From: Candidatus Eisenbergiella merdigallinarum
GTDB lineage: Bacteria; Bacillota; Clostridia; Lachnospirales; Lachnospiraceae
Direction: 5' to 3'
Length of the DNA: 64,000 nucleotides
NCBI GenBank assembly: GCA_019119355.1
Contig: DWXE01000020.1
Span: 1-64,000, forward strand
Part shown: positions 1 to 6,480 of the stretch, one piece after another
How positions within the stretch are numbered: the first letter of the stretch is position 1
Layout: each line of letters begins with the position of its first letter
Position numbers and translations under genes: made by a program
Notes under the pieces: generated by a model
What the model was told of the DNA's origin: nothing
Seen by the model: only the letters and a program-made list of their open reading frames with translations
Database searches by the model: none

Positions 1-288
1 TTTATGAATGGTTGTCGGGCTGTAATGATATCCCCGGCGTGCCAGATAAACCGTCATGCTGCGATATCCATCCACTCCCATGTGTTCATGGTAAATATCC
101 CGGATTTGTGATTGCACTTCTGCTTTTTGGGCATCATAATCCGCCTTCCGGTGTTTCCGGTAGTTATAATAAGCATTCGGACAGATGTGGAGCCGCCTGA
201 GCAGCCAGCGTAAGCCAAACAGTTTATGATGTTCCTCGATAAATCGATAAGCCTCTAATCGATTTCCTTTGCAAAGAATGCCGCCGCT
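1..288 (-). CDS. IS3-family transposase OrfB, N-terminal part (partial)
   Basis: This is the -1 frame that follows orfA. It has no ATG of its own at the junction and is open to base 1, where it is cut by the window. The translated part contains 'FGLRWLLRRL', 'YYNYRKHRKADYD' and 'HMGVDGYRSMTVYLARRG', which fit the N-terminal helix-turn-helix (HTH_21) region that precedes the DDE integrase core in IS3 OrfB proteins. The DDE catalytic residues lie outside the window. Expression is expected as an OrfAB fusion through slippage at TTA-AAA-AAA-GCG. The frame overlaps the end of orfA by about 30 nt. Confidence 0.75.
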
Positions 289-551
289 TTTTTTAAGAAA
301 AGATTTTCTTTCCTTGACTCTTCCAGTTCTTTTCGGAGCCTTAAATTCTCTTTCATAAGTTCTGCTTCGTTCAGAGTATCAGGATTGATATCGGCTTTGG
401 TTTGGCATTCTTCGCTGAATTCTGCACACCACTTGGAGATGCTGGCTTTGGAAACACCATATTCCGCAGTGATGCTTTTGTAGGTGCGTCCTTCCTTCAG
501 ATGGAGACGGACAATTTTTTTCTTAAATTCTGGTGTGTAACTCTGTGGCAT
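255..551 (-). CDS. IS3-family transposase OrfA (HTH protein)
   Basis: This 98-residue protein begins 'MPQSYTPEFKKKIVRL' and carries the helix-turn-helix signature of IS3/IS150 OrfA: 'TYKSITAEYGVSKASISKW' at about residues 23-41. A leucine-rich coiled coil follows at about 63-90 (LMKENLRLRKELEESRKENLFL). It binds the element ends and dimerises with OrfAB. The start is well supported: AAAAGAGG lies 8 nt upstream of the ATG, with a promoter just behind it. The last codons cover the A7 slippery run, so ribosomes either stop here or shift into orfB. Length and layout are normal for the family, and the gene looks intact. Confidence 0.85.
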   Translation of the reverse strand: MPQSYTPEFKKKIVRLHLKEGRTYKSITAEYGVSKASISKWCAEFSEECQTKADINPDTLNEAELMKENLRLRKELEESRKENLFLKKAAAFFAKEID

Positions 552-579
552 GATAAGTACCTCTTTTCTTATGATTTTG

Positions 580-609
580 ATTATATCTTATTAGCCACTC
601 CTGTTACAA
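580..609 (-). promoter_or_regulatory. Sigma-A-type promoter of the IS3 transposase
   Basis: On the minus strand TTGTAA (609-604) and a perfect TATAAT (585-580) are separated by 18 nt. Transcription would start about 25 nt before the orfA ATG. Confidence 0.6.
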
Positions 610-695
610 CTTTATTATAGCACTTCAGGAAAACATAGCCTGTGAAACCAGTCAACCATGAGACAGTCCGATGACGCAGACAGGAGGCGACCCCA

Positions 696-1457
696 TTGGA
701 AACAGCGGCCGGATGGGCCAGAAGAGGAAACAGAATCCTGAACTTCCTGGTGATGTCCCTGATCCTTCTGATGTTTTTGTACGGGGGATATTCCCTGTGG
801 GATACGGCCATGGTCTACCGGGGGGCCTTCGTCTCTGTAGACCTTCTGAAGTTCAAACCCGCGGCGGATGAGCCGGATAACCCCACCCTGGGGGAACTGG
901 CGGCCATCAATGAAGACGTGCTGGGCTGGGTGACCGTGGACGATACCCACATCGACTACCCGGTGGTGCAGGGGGAGACGAACATGGAATACATCAACAA
1001 GGATGTATACGGGGAGTTTTCCCTGTCGGGAGCGGTGTTTTTGGACAGCGCCAACAGCCCGGACTTTTCGGACCCCTACAGCCTGCTGTACGGGCACCAC
1101 ATGGACAACGGAGGGATGTTCGGGGACATCGTGAAGTTTGTGGAGGAAGGATATTTTCAGGGGCATCCGGAGGGGACGCTGTACCTGCCGGGCAGGACGT
1201 ACCGGATGGAACTGTTCGCCTGCGTGGAAGCGGATGCCTATGACAGCATGGTCTTTCAGCCGACGGCCCAGGAAGGGGACGCAGGGGAGCTGCTGTCCTG
1301 GATCCGTGAGAACGCGGTGCAGTACCGCGAGATCGGGGTGAGCGGGGAGGAAAAGATCATCGGGCTGTCCACCTGTGCCGGGGCGGAGACCAACGGGAGA
1401 GTGATCGTATACGGCCGTCTGGAGGAAGCCGGGCAGGCACAAGAAGGAGGAGCATGA
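696..1457 (+). CDS. Class B sortase
   Basis: A membrane-anchored cysteine transpeptidase that should cleave a sorting signal and join the protein to the wall or to another pilin. There is one N-terminal membrane segment at about residues 14-36, followed by an extracellular sortase fold. The catalytic triad is visible: His134 in 'LYGHHM', Cys227 in 'GLSTCAG' and Arg235 in 'GRVIVYG'. The 253-residue length suits class B. The start is TTG at 696, chosen because AGGAGG ends 8 nt before it; there is no ATG nearby. Its stop overlaps the start of the next gene (ATGA), so the pilin-like protein downstream is the obvious substrate. No clear promoter is visible between the IS end and this gene. Confidence 0.85.
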   Translation: METAAGWARRGNRILNFLVMSLILLMFLYGGYSLWDTAMVYRGAFVSVDLLKFKPAADEPDNPTLGELAAINEDVLGWVTVDDTHIDYPVVQGETNMEYINKDVYGEFSLSGAVFLDSANSPDFSDPYSLLYGHHMDNGGMFGDIVKFVEEGYFQGHPEGTLYLPGRTYRMELFACVEADAYDSMVFQPTAQEGDAGELLSWIRENAVQYREIGVSGEEKIIGLSTCAGAETNGRVIVYGRLEEAGQAQEGGA

Positions 1458-2185
1458 AAGCGATGAAAGGAAAGAAGCATCGGATCGGGAAGCTGCTGAT
1501 GCTTTCGCTGGTCAGCGCGGGCCTGCTGGTGCCTGTGCAGGCGAAGGCGGCGGGCTATGAGTGCGAAGCGAAGATCCCGGTGGAAGTCAGGGAAGAAGGC
1601 AGCGGAATCCCGGAAGGGAACGAATATACGGTGAAGATCAGAGGTCTGGACGGAGCGCCCATGCCGGAAAACGGCAGCGTAGTGATCGCGGGAGAGGGGA
1701 AGGCGGAACTGGGCCCCATCTCCTATACGGAGCCGGAAGACTATCAGTATGAGATCTGGCAGGAAGGGCAGGAGAAGGAGCACTTTACGTATGACGATAC
1801 GGTGTACACGGTGACGGTGCGGGTGACGAATACGGAAGACGGAACCGGACTGGAAGCGCAGATCTGGGCCATCAAAGAGGGGGAGGAAGCCAAAAGCGAA
1901 ATCGTGTTTGAAAACCGGTATGAGAAACCCTCAAAGCCGTGGAATCCGGGAAGCGAAGACGAGGATGAGGACGACGACGCAGAGGTGTCCGCAGCGGTAA
2001 CGCCGCCGGCCCAGACGCCTGGGGCGCCCATCCAGATCCCGGAGCAGCCGGCAGGGAGCCAGGCGCAGGGAGCGCAGACGGGAGACAGCGCCAACGTAGC
2101 GCTGTGGACGTCCACGGCCGGCCTGGGAGCGCTGGCCCTGGTGGCGGTGATCGCAAGGCGCAGAAGGCGGGAGCAGGAAGGCTGA
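1454..2185 (+). CDS. Secreted FctA-like pilin subunit / sortase substrate
   Basis: A 243-residue surface protein. Residues 1-33 form a signal peptide (basic start, hydrophobic core, 'AKAAG' cleavage site). Residues about 35-155 resemble the Spy0128/FctA pilin isopeptide-linkage domain: paired Tyr/Val-rich strands ('YTVTVRVTNTEDGTG') ending in 'VFENRY', where the Asn normally closes an intramolecular Lys-Asn bond. A very acidic stretch (about 167-177) and a Pro/Ala/Gln-rich stalk follow. The C terminus is a cell-wall sorting signal: 'QTGDS' at about 208-212, a hydrophobic helix at about 215-234, then five arginines. The motif is not a canonical LPXTG. The coupled sortase is the likely partner. 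Whether it polymerises or is anchored as a monomer cannot be told. Confidence 0.75.
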   Translation: MKAMKGKKHRIGKLLMLSLVSAGLLVPVQAKAAGYECEAKIPVEVREEGSGIPEGNEYTVKIRGLDGAPMPENGSVVIAGEGKAELGPISYTEPEDYQYEIWQEGQEKEHFTYDDTVYTVTVRVTNTEDGTGLEAQIWAIKEGEEAKSEIVFENRYEKPSKPWNPGSEDEDEDDDAEVSAAVTPPAQTPGAPIQIPEQPAGSQAQGAQTGDSANVALWTSTAGLGALALVAVIARRRRREQEG

Positions 2186-2221
2186 GCGAAAAACCGGGCC
2201 AAAAAGAGAAAAGAGAAAAGG

Positions 2222-2266
2222 AGGCCGCCGGAGGGAGCAAAAGAAGCGCCTGAAGGCGGCCTTTTT
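2222..2266 (+). terminator. Rho-independent terminator after the sortase/pilin pair
   Basis: An 8-bp stem AGGCCGCC / GGCGGCCT (2222-2229 and 2255-2262) with a 25-nt loop, followed by TTTTT. It closes the sortase operon before the AP2 gene. Confidence 0.65.
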
Positions 2267-2296
2267 GTGGATTGAGGCGAGCGGAGGGAGAGAAGG

Positions 2297-2962
2297 ATGG
2301 AAGAGCAGAAGAAAAACAAAAACCGGGAAGTCACGGGACAGGAGGAAAAGGAAGGCGGACGGGGAGCGGCGATGAAGCCGGGACGCAAACAGGGGAAGGG
2401 GAGAAACCTGACGGACCTGACGGGGCGGCGGTTCGGCCGTCTGGTGGCGCAGTACCCCACGGCCAGGCGGGACCGGAAGGGATCGGTGTATTGGCACTGC
2501 ACCTGCGACTGCGGGAAGGAAGCGGAGGTGACGGAGAACGGCCTGGTGCACGGGAACAACAGAAGCTGCGGATGCTTAAAGAGGGAGAACCAGAAGCGGG
2601 TGGTGGACCAGCTGCACATGGTGGACGGGACCTGCCTGGAATGGCTGGAGAAGAGGAAGAGCCGCAGCGACAATACCAGCGGGTTCCGGGGAATATATTG
2701 TTTGAAGAACGGCCGTTACCGTGTGGGGATCGGGTTTAAGAGGGAGAGGTACTACCTGGGGACCTACGACACCATGGAGGATGCGGTGAAGGTGCGTCTG
2801 GAGGCGGAGAAGAAGATCCACGGGGAGTTCGTCAGGCAGTACCGGAAGTGGAAGGAGAGGGCGGACGGGGACGAGGAGTGGGGGAAGGCGCACCCGCTGA
2901 CGTTCCGGGTGCAGAAGGGAGCCGGAGGGAGCTACCGGGTGGTGACGGAGCTGGAAGAATAG
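2297..2962 (+). CDS. AP2-domain DNA-binding protein with Cys-rich N-terminal domain
   Basis: A 221-residue basic protein. After a disordered Lys/Glu/Gly-rich leader (1-36), residues about 37-95 contain 'DLTGRRFGRL' and a four-cysteine pattern (CTCDCG ... SCGC) that could bind zinc. Residues about 125-180 ('SGFRGIYCLKNGRYRVGIGFKRERYYLGTYDTMEDA' region, given here only by its ends: SGFRGIY to YDTMEDA) match the bacterial AP2/ERF-like fold: three strands, then a helix rich in Ala/Glu. In phages and mobile elements such domains are often attached to HNH nucleases, but no HNH motif is visible here. A GGAGGGAG ribosome site precedes the ATG. The role is unknown; a DNA-binding protein of mobile-element origin is the best reading. 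Confidence 0.6.
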   Translation: MEEQKKNKNREVTGQEEKEGGRGAAMKPGRKQGKGRNLTDLTGRRFGRLVAQYPTARRDRKGSVYWHCTCDCGKEAEVTENGLVHGNNRSCGCLKRENQKRVVDQLHMVDGTCLEWLEKRKSRSDNTSGFRGIYCLKNGRYRVGIGFKRERYYLGTYDTMEDAVKVRLEAEKKIHGEFVRQYRKWKERADGDEEWGKAHPLTFRVQKGAGGSYRVVTELEE

Positions 2963-3050
2963 AAAAAAACAGGGCTGAAGCAGACGGTTCCCGCCCGGGT
3001 AAAAACCGTGGTGAGCGAGGAAGAAAATAATCATCATAACCTTCCGGGGA

Positions 3051-3079
3051 TTGACCGGGCAGGATCCCCGTCGTATAAT
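3051..3079 (+). promoter_or_regulatory. Sigma-A promoter for the PP2C/kinase operon
   Basis: TTGACC at 3051-3056 and TATAAT at 3074-3079 are 17 nt apart. The transcript would have a leader of about 110 nt containing a GCGGGC/GCCCGC hairpin around 3121-3138. Confidence 0.65.
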
Positions 3080-3195
3080 GATCTCACAGGAAATTCTGTT
3101 CAGCGGTCTGCTGAAGAAGTGCGGGCGTTCTGCCCGCGCGGATATTTCGGAGAAGAGATTTTGCCCGTCTTATGCGGAGAGGGACGGGAGGGAAA

Positions 3196-3918
3196 ATGGA
3201 ATATTTGACTGCCTGGTATTGGAACCGGGGAAATTTTCGGGCGAAAAACGAGGACTCCTTTTCGCTGCAGAAGGTGAGGATCGGCGGCAGGCAGGCGGCT
3301 TTTCTGCTGGTCTGCGACGGCATCGGAGGGCTGCCCGAAGGGGAGACGGCCAGCGGTTTCGTGACGGAGGCCATGACGGAGTGGTTTTACCGGGAAGGGA
3401 TCCGGCTCATGGGAAGCGCCGTCTGGAAAAAGAGGGCGGCTGCGGCTGCCGTGTCCGCCCTGGCCCGTTCGCAGGAAAAGCTGGAGCGCTGCGAACGGGA
3501 GGAAGGGATCTGCTGCGGGACCACCTGCACCATGGCGCTGGTCAAAGGGCGGGATTTCGCGCTGATCCATTCCGGGGACAGCAGGGCCTATCGCATCGGC
3601 AGAAAGGAGCAGCTTCTGACCCGGGATCACAAACGGGACGGCATGCTGTGCCGCTGTATCGGCGCGTTTGGCTTCGAGGAGCCGGACGTCCTCTTCGGCC
3701 GGCTGCGGCCCGGCGATCTGCTGGTGCTGTGCAGCGACGGCTTTTCCCGGATGCTGCCGGAGGGCTTTCTGATCAGCGGGTTGAGCGGGGAAGAGGAGAA
3801 GGCGGGGACGTATTTTAAGCGTTTAAAAGGGATGGGCGGCTTCCTCATGGCCCAGGGGGAGAAGGACAATCTGACCGCCCTGGCGCTTCGGTGCTGCCGG
3901 AAAGGAGGGCGCGGATGA
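3196..3918 (+). CDS. PP2C-family Ser/Thr protein phosphatase
   Basis: A 240-residue cytoplasmic, metal-dependent phosphatase. The PP2C motifs occur in order: 'NEDSF' near residue 20, 'VCDGIGG' near 42-48, 'SGDSRAY' near 126, 'CSDGF' near 180 and 'DNLTALAL' near the C terminus. The acidic residues in these motifs ligate the two Mn/Mg ions. The ATG at 3196 is preferred over an in-frame start eight codons earlier because GGGAGG lies just before it and the protein then begins 'MEYLTAWYWNRGNFRAKNED', close to the usual start of the fold. The gene overlaps the kinase gene by 4 nt (ATGA), so the two are translated together. It presumably reverses the phosphorylation made by that kinase. Confidence 0.85.
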   Translation: MEYLTAWYWNRGNFRAKNEDSFSLQKVRIGGRQAAFLLVCDGIGGLPEGETASGFVTEAMTEWFYREGIRLMGSAVWKKRAAAAAVSALARSQEKLERCEREEGICCGTTCTMALVKGRDFALIHSGDSRAYRIGRKEQLLTRDHKRDGMLCRCIGAFGFEEPDVLFGRLRPGDLLVLCSDGFSRMLPEGFLISGLSGEEEKAGTYFKRLKGMGGFLMAQGEKDNLTALALRCCRKGGRG

Positions 3919-5333
3919 AGGGAGGAGCGGGAAAGAGGATCGGGGAAAAGTACGAGGTTCTGGAGGAACTGGGAAAAGGGGGTGGAGGCACGGTCTATCG
4001 GGTGATGGACATCCGGCTGGAGAAGGTCTGGGCGGCGAAACGGATTTCGCGCCGGGAGCCGGGGACGGAAGAGCAGGTCCTCGCCCGCCTGGAAAAGAGC
4101 GCCTTTCCCCGGATCGTGGACGTGGTGGAAGAAGAGGACGGCCGCTATCTGATCATGGACTGGGTGGAGGGGGAGACCCTGGAAAAGCGGCTGAAGCGGG
4201 ACGGGGCCTTTTCGCCCACGGAGGCGGTGCGGATCGGAATCGGGCTGTGCCTGGCGCTGGAGGAGCTGCACGGGATGCAGCCTCCCCTTTTGTATCTGGA
4301 CTGCAAGCCTTCCAACATCATGCTGGACAGGGATGGGAAGCTGTGGCTGGTGGATTTCGGCAGCGCGGTGGAAAGCGGGGAGCCCGGGGCCAGTCCCGTG
4401 GCCGCGAGCCCGGGCTATGCGGCGCCGGAGCAGCTCTTCGGGGGAGAAGGGCGCCGCAGCGCGGACGTTCGAAGCGACGTATTCGGGCTGGGGAGGACTC
4501 TGTATGCCATGTTGAGCGGAAGGAATCTGATCCGCCCCTCCGACGCGGCCTGCCGCCTGGAGGACTGCGGCCTTCCGGAAGGAAGGGGGCTGGCCCGGAT
4601 CGTGGATCGCTGTACGCAGACCGATCCGGACAGGAGGTTCCAGACCGTGAGGGCCGTGCGGGAAGCGCTGACGGCCTGGGAGGAAAATCCGGAGAAGGGA
4701 GAGGGGAGGCTTTTGCGAAAGGCAGCGGGATGGGCCGGCATGGCAGCGGGGCTGTGCGCCACGGCGGGTAGCGGCCTGTGGTTCTACCATCTGGCTGCGG
4801 AAACCGGGACGGACTGGCGCAGGAAACTTCTGTTTCTGGCCGTCTTTGCGGCCGCAGCCTGCCTGACGGCGGCCTGGGAGAAGGCGTGCGCCGCCCTCAT
4901 CCGCCCGCCGTCCCCTTTCTGCGAACCCCTCCAGAGCGTGCTGCGGACGGAGAAAAAAGCGGGCCGCTGGCTTCTGGCCTGGCCGGCGGCCGTCCTGCTG
5001 TGCGCCGCGCTCCTTTCGGGACAGGCCCAGGGGGCGGGGCGCGATGTGGCCGGGGAGGGAGAAGGAGGAAGCAAAGAAGGGGAAAGCAAAGAAGGGGAAA
5101 GGCCGCCGACCGCGGCGTTGCCGGTGGAACTGCGGGACGGCCGCATGCGCAAGCTTCTGGTGCGGTCCAACGCCCCGCTGCGCGCGGACGAACCCGTTTA
5201 TCTGAAGCTGGATCCCTCCGCTTTCGAAGCGGGGAAAACCTTCGTCATCCGGGTGACGGCCCGGGAGCAGGGGGAAGGGGAAGAAATGTCCTGGACGCTG
5301 CTGTACTGCCCGCAGGAAGGGGAAGAGGAGTAG
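3915..5333 (+). CDS. Membrane-associated Ser/Thr protein kinase (Hanks type, non-RD)
   Basis: About 472 residues. The kinase domain (about 8-255) has a glycine loop 'LGKGGGGTVY', a lysine in 'WAAKRI', the catalytic loop 'YLDCKPSNIML' (Asp129, Lys and Asn kept), 'DFGSA' and 'APEQLF'. The Arg of the HRD motif is Leu, which makes it a non-RD kinase. Two or three hydrophobic segments follow (about 266-285, 300-318 and 347-365), then a Glu/Gly/Lys-rich linker and an outside or inside C-terminal domain of about 100 residues. There are no PASTA repeats, so it is not a PrkC/Stk1 orthologue. The start at ATG 3915 is set by GGAGG and by the ATGA overlap with the phosphatase. Its substrates cannot be deduced. 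Confidence 0.8.
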   Translation: MKGGAGKRIGEKYEVLEELGKGGGGTVYRVMDIRLEKVWAAKRISRREPGTEEQVLARLEKSAFPRIVDVVEEEDGRYLIMDWVEGETLEKRLKRDGAFSPTEAVRIGIGLCLALEELHGMQPPLLYLDCKPSNIMLDRDGKLWLVDFGSAVESGEPGASPVAASPGYAAPEQLFGGEGRRSADVRSDVFGLGRTLYAMLSGRNLIRPSDAACRLEDCGLPEGRGLARIVDRCTQTDPDRRFQTVRAVREALTAWEENPEKGEGRLLRKAAGWAGMAAGLCATAGSGLWFYHLAAETGTDWRRKLLFLAVFAAAACLTAAWEKACAALIRPPSPFCEPLQSVLRTEKKAGRWLLAWPAAVLLCAALLSGQAQGAGRDVAGEGEGGSKEGESKEGERPPTAALPVELRDGRMRKLLVRSNAPLRADEPVYLKLDPSAFEAGKTFVIRVTAREQGEGEEMSWTLLYCPQEGEEE

Positions 5334-5355
5334 CGCCGCAGGAGAAAACTTCTGT

Positions 5356-5383
5356 TTGCAGCCCGTTTTATCTGTGCTATACT
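5356..5383 (+). promoter_or_regulatory. Promoter for ispG-polC
   Basis: TTGCAG at 5356-5361 and TATACT at 5378-5383, 16-nt spacer, about 29 nt before the ispG ATG. Confidence 0.5.
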
Positions 5384-5411
5384 GAAACGAGACGAAAGCG
5401 GGAGGTGTCCT

Positions 5412-6470
5412 ATGTACAGGGATCATACGAGGGTAGTGAAAATCGGGGACAGGGTGATCGGAGGAGGGAATCCGATCCTGATTCAGTCCATGACCAATAC
5501 GCCCACCCAGGACGTGAAGGCCACGGTGGAGCAGATTCATCGCCTGGAGGCGGCCGGATGCGAGATCGTCCGCTGCACGGTGCCGGACGAAGAGGCCGCC
5601 AGGGCCATTTCGGAGATCAAAAAGCAGATCCGCATCCCTCTGGTGGCGGATATTCATTTCGACTATAAGATGGCCATCGCGGCCATGGAAAACGGGGCGG
5701 ACAAGATCCGGATCAATCCCGGCAACATCGGCGGCAGGGAGAAGGTGGCGGCCGTGGTGAACGAGGCCAGGGATCGCCGGATCCCCATCCGCGTCGGGGT
5801 CAACAGCGGTTCCCTGGAACGGAATCTGGTGGAAAAATACGGCGGGGTGACGGCGGAAGGCATCGTGGAGAGCGCCCTGGATAAGGTTCGCATGATCGAG
5901 GATCTGGGATATCAGAACCTGGTCATCAGCATCAAATCCTCCGACGTCATGATGTGCGTGAAGGCGCACGAACTGCTGGCCGGAAAGACGGACTATCCGC
6001 TTCACGTGGGGATTACGGAATCCGGCACGCTGATTTCCGGCAACATCAAATCCAGCATCGGCCTGGCCCTGATTTTGAATCAGGGGATCGGCGATACCAT
6101 CCGGGTATCTTTGACCGGGGATGTGACGGAAGAGGTGAAATCCGCGAAGCTGATCCTGCGCACCCTGGGGCTGCGCAGGGGCGGAATCGAAGTGGTCAGC
6201 TGCCCCACCTGCGGCAGGACGAAGATCGATCTCATCGGCCTGGCGAACCGGGTGGAGACGATGGTGGGAGAGTTCCCGGACCTGAATCTGAAGGTGGCCG
6301 TGATGGGCTGCGCGGTGAACGGACCCGGCGAAGCGAAGGAAGCGGACCTGGGGATCGCCGGCGGCATCGGAGAAGGGCTTCTGATCAAAAAAGGAGAAAT
6401 CGTGCGCAAGGTGCCGGAGGCGGAATTCGTTTCCACCCTGCGCCATGAACTGGAACACTGGAAGGACTGA
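5412..6470 (+). CDS. ispG: 4-hydroxy-3-methylbut-2-enyl diphosphate synthase (flavodoxin/ferredoxin dependent)
   Basis: The penultimate enzyme of the MEP isoprenoid pathway, which converts MEcPP to HMBPP with a [4Fe-4S] cluster. The TIM-barrel half begins 'VVKIGDRVIGGGNPILIQSMTNT'-like (ends VVKIG and SMTNT). The cluster ligands are visible at the C-terminal half: Cys264 and Cys267 in 'SCPTCGR', Cys300 in 'MGCAVNG' and Glu307 in 'GPGE'. The 352-residue length fits the short bacterial form. GGGAGG precedes the ATG. It is followed 10 nt later by polC. In many Clostridia dxr and rseP precede ispG; here a phosphatase/kinase pair takes their place, so the usual cluster is split. Confidence 0.95.
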   Translation: MYRDHTRVVKIGDRVIGGGNPILIQSMTNTPTQDVKATVEQIHRLEAAGCEIVRCTVPDEEAARAISEIKKQIRIPLVADIHFDYKMAIAAMENGADKIRINPGNIGGREKVAAVVNEARDRRIPIRVGVNSGSLERNLVEKYGGVTAEGIVESALDKVRMIEDLGYQNLVISIKSSDVMMCVKAHELLAGKTDYPLHVGITESGTLISGNIKSSIGLALILNQGIGDTIRVSLTGDVTEEVKSAKLILRTLGLRRGGIEVVSCPTCGRTKIDLIGLANRVETMVGEFPDLNLKVAVMGCAVNGPGEAKEADLGIAGGIGEGLLIKKGEIVRKVPEAEFVSTLRHELEHWKD

Positions 6471-6480
6471 ATGAAATAAG

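Larger units (their letters stand above)
1..620 (-). mobile_element. IS3-family insertion sequence, one end, truncated by window edge
   Basis: The element reads leftward and leaves the window at base 1. It consists of a transposase promoter, orfA, and an orfB frame entered by a -1 frameshift at a run of seven A (minus strand; T run at 288-294), which is the usual IS3 organisation. The outer terminal repeat must lie beyond the promoter. A plausible end is near 603-620, but the partner repeat is outside the window, so the exact boundary and target duplication cannot be set. The element sits immediately upstream of the sortase operon, so it marks accessory DNA and may have separated that operon from former upstream genes. 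Confidence 0.75.
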
